From: Owenia fusiformis
Taxonomy: Eukaryota; Annelida; Polychaeta; Sabellida; Oweniidae
Assembly (NCBI GenBank): GCA_903813345.2
Contig: CAIIXF020000005.1
Span: 29,949,375 to 30,013,374, forward strand
Length of the DNA stretch: 64,000 bases
Direction of reading: 5' to 3'
Shown here: positions 58,119-64,000 of the stretch, in pieces
Layout of the letters: each line of letters starts with the position of its first letter
Position numbering within the stretch: the first letter of the stretch is position 1
Translations under genes and position numbers: made by a program
Notes under the pieces: model-generated
Seen by the model: only the letters and a program-made list of their open reading frames with translations
Told to the model about the DNA's origin: nothing
Databases searched by the model: none

Positions 58119-61100
58119 TCATAGTCCTAAATCATCTAAGTAACTGGAGTTTCCTGACATGTATTTAGTTTTTGACTTCTGTACACGTGGATCCTTTGGG
58201 TCTTCGCGGGGAGAGGTCAACTTCCTTTTAGGGGGTGGTTTCAAAGGTCTTTGAGACTCATCTCTAAACATGGGGAGTGTGTCAAGATAGTGTTCTGATT
58301 CACACTTATATGAGTAGTTTTGTAATTTTTCAGAAGACCCCTGGGATTCTACTACACATGGATTATTTGAGTCTTCGCGGGGAGAAGTAAACTTCTTTTT
58401 AGTTTTTGACTTTAGTACACGTGGATCCTTTGAGTCTTCGCGAGGAGAGGTCAACTTCCTTTTAGGGGGTGGTTTCAAAGGTCTTTGAGACTCATCTCTA
58501 AACATGGGGAGTGTGTCAAGATAGTATTCTGATTCATATATATTTGAGTTTTTTAATTTTCCATCAACAACATGCCCTTGGTATGCTGCACCACTTACAG
58601 GAGTTTCAGCACCATTTGTTCCCTTATCATATCCAGGACTTTGAGATTCAAGTGTTTCCATTTTTGAATTACCATTATTTTGAAATGAGGTCCCATTTTG
58701 TATTTTACATTCCAAGATGCTGTCTATATAGCTTTCCTCTTCAATGGAAGCTGGAGCTAATGTAGTTCTACTGCCCATCTCATTCAGTTCACCTGTGTCG
58801 ACCACTCCCGTCAATTCATCGATATTACTTTCCATATTGCCTTCCAAACTAACCTCGCTAACAGGGTAAGTATTGTTGGGTTTGTCAATCAATATAGTGA
58901 TCTCATCAGGCTCACTGTCACTATCAAGACAGGGTTTGTTATTTTCTTGACAGATATGTTTTGCATTGTCGGTTAAATCAGATTCACTCATAGCTTTAAC
59001 AATAGAACACTGCAATGATAGTGATTTTTTAGTTGTCTCTCTAAGCCTGAAATGGTAATGTTAACACAAATTCAAGGTTTTTAAATAAAAAAAATCATTA
59101 TTAACCTTTTAGCATTCTTGAGCAATTATAATGGCTTCCCATAAAAACCAAAAAAACGATAAGTACGGTAACCACAAAATAATCCTACCTTTTCTTTGGT
59201 CTCTTTGGTGCATCTTTGCTTCTGGTGTACATCCACTTAGGCAGATTCCGCGAGCTTCCAGTTCTTGTAAGATTGACAAGAGAGGTAGGTTCTACTTCCA
59301 TTGTTGCTTTATTTGGTGAAATTGTTGGCTTAACAACTTTGGGAGAAGTTTCTGTTATCTTACATCCATCACTTGGCGTTTTTTGGACCCATTTTGTAAT
59401 TCCATTTTGGTATCTAAATAATGTGTATTTGCATTTTTAAAAAATCCATGAACGTTTTGGATATAGAGACAGTATAGTAGAAACCAAAGTATCACTCAAG
59501 ATATGATCATACATCATGCATATATACTTGTGTTAATTGTAAAGGAGAGACGAGTGTATTTTTTGAAACGTGAACATTTTTCCAGTTTCATGTAGATTGT
59601 CTAAATCTTTGGATGACAAGTACCCAGCCGTGTCATATATTATTGTATTTTGACATTAACCACCATTTTATGTATTTACCATCCGAAGATCAATGGTTAA
59701 AATTCTCATTCCCATACCTATCAAGGGACTCATTTGAAGCTGCAAGATAAACTGTACAATCCTCATCTAGATCTATCTTTGCAAAACCTGAATTAACCTT
59801 CGCTTCCTCATACAATGGGAGCATCTCATTTTCCACTGAGTACTTCTTCCTCTCACCAATAGGGGGAGTTAGCATAAAATCGGAGAACATCTTAGGAACA
59901 ATTGGTTGCACTGCACATGGAGATTTAACCTTAATATACAAAATGTAAATACATTGCTGGAGAATTGACAAGTAGCTCAGGCCACAAAACGATTGACTTT
60001 GTCACCAGTGGATAGTTACAAGTTTCAACATGAGGTGGCCAACTTGGCAGGAATATCACGTTTCCTTGAACTTGAATAAGTAAAAGAGTTGAGAGAAATT
60101 TTCCATCTACTGTAATCTTTTTGAGTTTGATGATTATACCATTTAGAAAATGTTCAGGGAAAGAAATCACATACATGTACATGTAAAATGTACTATCTAT
60201 TAAATATAAGATTAATTTTCATTTTTCATGGTTAACAATGGGATTTATGAATACCACGTTTTAAGATAATATTTTGTAGTAGGATTTCAAACATAATATG
60301 AACATCACGATTATGTCTACTAGCATCTAGTGATTTGAAAATATTTTGGTCACATTGAAGCTCAACTAGATACAGGGTCGTCAAAAAAACTGGAAACCCT
60401 AACACCATTTTTTGACCACCCTGTACTTTACTTCAACAATACTCACCAAACACAGTGTTTCCTTCTAAAATGAAAAAGTGTTCTGAAATTAATAAATTAA
60501 TGAAATCATGCATATTTATGAAAATCACTTTAATCTATTGACATTAAGTCATTTAGAGTTCTGCTGTCAATTTTACATGTAGCCAACTTTGATGGATTTT
60601 TACACATTTTAGTATATATTTTTGTGAGAACTTGGAAGTAAAATAACATTTCTAACAGAGCATGACTAACAAAATAACATGTTAAAGATTTTAAATTAAT
60701 CTCATGAATAGGTGATGACTTTCAACTCTTCCTTCAGGTGATTCTTACCTTGATATGTCTGACACCTGCGTTGATGGCACATTCCTTGTGCTGGTTGGTT
60801 GTGTAGACATACATTGTGGCCTGAAATCATATAACAGATAATGGTAATGATGCAGTGATACAAGGAAACTACAGTACACATAATGTTTATGCTAACCTCA
60901 CAATAACGAACATTTTCATTGATTTAAGCATACTTAATATGATACTTCTACTTGAACTTTATATACTGTATGTACCACAATACAAAGTGAACCATTGTGT
61001 GAAATGTAGGTTTGTTCATGTATGCACATGTAGCATAACACAGTCTTAAAGATCTTATAACCACAATACCATTTTGTTGTTGGTTGATGAAATAAGGCCT

Positions 61101-63550
61101 GGAGTGTCCATCAACCTACATGGCACATTAAACTTTATATATCCAGATGCAAAAGTCGTTACAACAGTGCAAATATGGGCTTTCAAAAAATTGTTACTTT
61201 AGAAAGCGCATGGTGGAATCAAGCCAAACTGTTGGGGACATTTTTTATTTATTATGCTTTATTCAATAAAAAAAATATATATTAAAAGGAAATTTCCAAA
61301 AGGCGACTTTGTTTAAACAGTGTTTACAACAGTGCAATTATGGGTTTTAGATCTGATAGACCATCATCACTGTAATGTCCAAAGATTGTAACTTACTTTG
61401 CAATGTATATCCAGATGAAGAAAGCGTTGCAACACTGCAATCAAACCTGGCTGTGGAGGAGTTCTGAACGGACACTTCCCTTTCAATAATATGGCAACAA
61501 CTGGGGTGTCCACCTGTAATCATATATTGAAACTGAGATCATGTGCAACAAAGGGATGACGCAAACAAATGTGAAGTAATAGACATAAGAGGGCAACATT
61601 ATAACATTATAGAAGTCAACGCATTCAAAAGCAGGGATAGCTAAATATATAGAATTACAATAAAACCTAGTAGCGCTAAGAGGGCACCGCATAAACGGTA
61701 AATATATCAATGGTATCCCCGGGATAGTATCATCAAACATCAATTTTTATATATTAGAGAACAAAGTTAAAAAACGGGGCATCGCAATCAATAAGAGAGC
61801 AGTACAATGAAAGTCATTTCAGTAAATCAAATTGAAATAATTGTACCAACCTTTTTGGCTAATTTCATCAGTTTCCCTTTAATGTCTTCATATGAATTAC
61901 CAACATCGGTCTTGACTATTATGAGCCTGCCATCTGGATAAGAGTGGGTCCATGATTCCATCTCTTGCAGAAGAGCAGGCTGAATGACATCTTCATCCCT
62001 TCCAGAAAATACGCTGCACCATTCAATGATCAAACCAGGAACATTGAACTGTTTAAATACAACATACATTTACAAACAATAGGTGTTATTAATGATACAT
62101 TATATGTTATTTTATGTACAGGTTGTAAAATAAATAAATAGTATTTAAATCCAGCAGAGAGCATACACATTTTGTCTGAACAAGAACCAGGTCTTTAAAT
62201 ATATATTTTGGGATGAGAGAGTAAATATACTACAAATTATTAAAATGATGTATGGCAAGTGAAAAATACCTTATAAAAGCTTTGTATAGTTGGCATAGAA
62301 ACAATCTCTTCAACTTTGCATTGTTCAGTAAATTCATCAGGGACATCTATTTAAAACAGAAAATAACAGAATTCATTCTATCTAAAGATGCAATATTTGT
62401 TATAATTGAATTGAAAAGTGATAACTCGTATTTACTTCTCAAAAGATTTCCAGGGGGTTCACTTCACAATTTTGGCCCAAAATCACAGGAATCACAGGAA
62501 AAGTGCTCAGAATGGTGAAAAATTGCATGCTTTTGAGAGAATTTTTGCTCAAACATCTGGAACCCACCCCCCCCCCCCCCCACCCGGCTACAGGCCTGAC
62601 TACTGGCTACCATAAATATCTATTGCGCTTATTAGACTTATGGAACTGTACATACTGTAGTTTCTATCTTGTTTTCAGAAAAGACATGTACTTTACTAAT
62701 ATAGTTACAAAACAATAAGTTTAAAGACATCCTCTTTAAGTGCACTGTACCTTGAACTCCATCAAGCCATTTGTTGAGGTCTCGAGTTCTTTTACATGGT
62801 ATATGTGCTAGTCCCGCCTCAACAATGCAATGTTCTGATAACCATTGAACTTGGAAGTTCCCATATTTTGCAACAAACTTTAAGCAGAGTAAGGAACAGT
62901 CTGGAACCTGAAAGAATCAACAAGAAATTTGTTAAAGAAATGCCCATGAGACATTTTTGTTGTGATTTCTAGTTGTCTTTTACCATGATAATGCTTTTAT
63001 CTCATCTTTGACTCGATAAAGAAGAATTATCAAAGCTCATCAAGAATGGACAATCTTGCAAATATACTCATACAAGAACCTCTACATCTAACAGGTACAT
63101 GAGCAGTGTATATCAAATTCATCACTCAGTTGGTTTTTCAAAAAGTATGGCCAATTTAGAGTCAGAGATTAATTCTTCCAGCAATACATCAGGCCCGTAG
63201 CCAGGGGGGTTCGATGTTTCTGAGCAGGTTCTTTCAAAATCATGCAGTTTTTCACAATTCTGAGCACTTTTTAAGTGATTTTGGCCATTTTTGGACCAAA
63301 ATTGTCACAAGTGACCCCCCCCCCCCCTGGAATCCTGGCTATGGGCCTGATAGATACATGATTGAGTTCAAACAATGAGGCCATTGCAATGAAATCTAAA
63401 TAAAAGACATACATAGAGTGATGGACCCACCCCTTCCCCTTTTTGCACATTAATAGATTTATCAACACAAACCTTCTTTTTAATCAGAGTGTAATATGAT
63501 CTCCTTGTCTGTATTTTGTAGTTTTCATCGTCCAGGACAACATTATGACC
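58119..63550 (-). CDS. Gene D: uncharacterised protein, 5' end outside window
   Basis: Nine exons in frame: 63473-63550, 62751-62907, 62270-62346, 61851-62048, 61397-61513, 60749-60820, 59718-59929, 59189-59413, 58119-59046 (688 codons with stop). The first visible exon begins phase 0 with GHNVVLDDENYKIQTRRSYY, so upstream exons are missing. The N-terminal half looks globular (for example FNVPGLIIEWCSVFSGRDED and VDTPVVAILLKGKCPFRTPP). The C-terminal 300 residues are polar and disordered-looking, with two copies of a segment around YLDTLPMFRDESQRPLKPPP followed by KRKLTSPRED, 75 codons apart, which may include nuclear localisation signals. There is no signal peptide in view. I do not recognise the family. 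It is probably unrelated in function to genes A-C. Confidence 0.72.
58184..58536 (-). repeat. Intragenic coding duplication in gene D last exon
   Basis: Segments of about 120 bases at roughly 58184-58302 and 58409-58536 are nearly identical and lie 225 bases apart, encoding the repeated SRE-like peptide block with LDTLPMFRDE and PKRKLTSPRED. A shorter third partial copy (KKKFTSPREDS) lies between them. Confidence 0.8.
60373..60423. mobile_element. Minimal CAGGGT hairpin element, 51 bp
   Basis: CAGGGTCGTCAAAAAAACTG is inverted as CATTTTTTGACCACCCTG with TA flanks. Probably an internally deleted relic of the same CAGGGT-ended family, in a gene D intron. Confidence 0.6.
62448..62598. mobile_element. 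CAGGCCCGTAGCCAGG-ended MITE, copy 2, left end lost
   Basis: Shares CCAGGGGGTTCACTT, AAGTGCTCAGAATGGTGAAA and the GGCTACAGGCCTG right end with copy 1, same orientation. The left terminus is missing. In a gene D intron. Confidence 0.72.
63190..63349. mobile_element. CAGGCCCGTAGCCAGG-ended MITE, copy 3, inverted
   Basis: Starts CAGGCCCGTAGCCAGGGG and ends CCTGGCTATGGGCCTG. The interior matches copy 1 in reverse orientation. Flanks ATACAT and ATAGAT are a possible imperfect target duplication. Confidence 0.78.
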
Positions 63551-64000
63551 CTGAAATAATGCAAATTGAAAGTTAATCTGTTCCAATTTTCGAATTATAT
63601 GACATTTTTGTTCTCTAAGAAACGGATAATTCAGAAAGCAAATCACTCTGGGTGACATGATTCCAAAAAATCTTAAATAAAAGCCTTGTTATTTACCCAG
63701 TGAGCCAAACCTAATTAGGTCTGGCTCTTCTGCAGTCCATAACACTGTCTGCTAAGTGCTCAAAAAAACAATTAAGGGATCCGTCAAATATCAACCAGGT
63801 GGGTGATATCTTTCACCTTTCAGGTTTCAAAGTTTGATAAATGCTTGACTTCCTTAAGTTGACATTTGACAGACTCTCGTGGAATATTGGCCACCAGAAA
63901 GGAATAAAAAATAATTGACTGACTGTCCTTTGTAACACTTAAAGCTTGTCTAGGATAAAATGGCGATCAAATAAATTAATGTACATGTCACATGCATACA
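63551..64000. other. Right edge, presumed gene D intron
   Basis: Follows the acceptor of exon 63473-63550. I could not find an upstream exon with a compatible phase-0 donor in this stretch, so gene D probably continues beyond the window. Confidence 0.5.

Overview
The window is animal (metazoan) nuclear DNA. Short exons have GT/AG borders, introns are AT-rich and full of small inverted-repeat transposons, and the predicted products are secreted mosaics of extracellular domains (EGF, Kunitz, WAP, Ly6/uPAR, TSP1, chitin-binding-like) plus an FMRFamide-receptor-like GPCR. The product types and repeats suggest a marine invertebrate, but the phylum cannot be fixed from the sequence alone. All exon borders below were placed by eye from splice sites and checked by reading-frame continuity.

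Four large genes lie head-to-tail on the minus strand, and one small gene on the plus strand. Gene D (63550 to 58119, 5' end off the window) encodes an unrecognised, probably intracellular protein. Gene C (56938 to 48451) encodes a secreted protein with a signal peptide, one six-cysteine domain, then EGF domains that are each opened by a long Ser-Gly-rich insert. Gene B (44153 to about 31.7 kb) encodes a secreted protein with a chitin-binding-like domain, a Thr-rich linker, about a dozen EGF domains with Ser-Gly inserts, one WAP domain and two Kunitz domains. Gene A (29629 to beyond base 1, at least 32 exons) encodes ten copies of a six-cysteine domain, two EGFs, two Ly6 domains, a TSP1 domain split by a Lys/Gly/Ser-rich exon, and at least seven chitin-binding-like domains. 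A single-exon GPCR gene (14048 to 15040, plus strand) sits inside one intron of gene A.

Genes A, B and C look like a physical cluster of extracellular-matrix or secreted-barrier proteins. A and B share a duplicated promoter block and an 88-base signal-peptide exon but carry different bodies. A and C share the six-cysteine domain. B and C share the habit of placing extra sequence between the third and fourth cysteines of EGF domains. Gene A carries a strongly basic segment, while B and C carry acidic Ser-Gly repeats suited to glycosaminoglycan attachment.

The most notable observations are the regular six-cysteine domain (spacing close to C-x7-C-x18-30-C-x8-C-x7-C-x22-C, with an intron of conserved phase after the third Cys), the use of one EGF loop as an insertion slot for SG linkers, a WAP domain or a Kunitz pair, and a 60-base tandem repeat that multiplies a 3' splice site without breaking frame.
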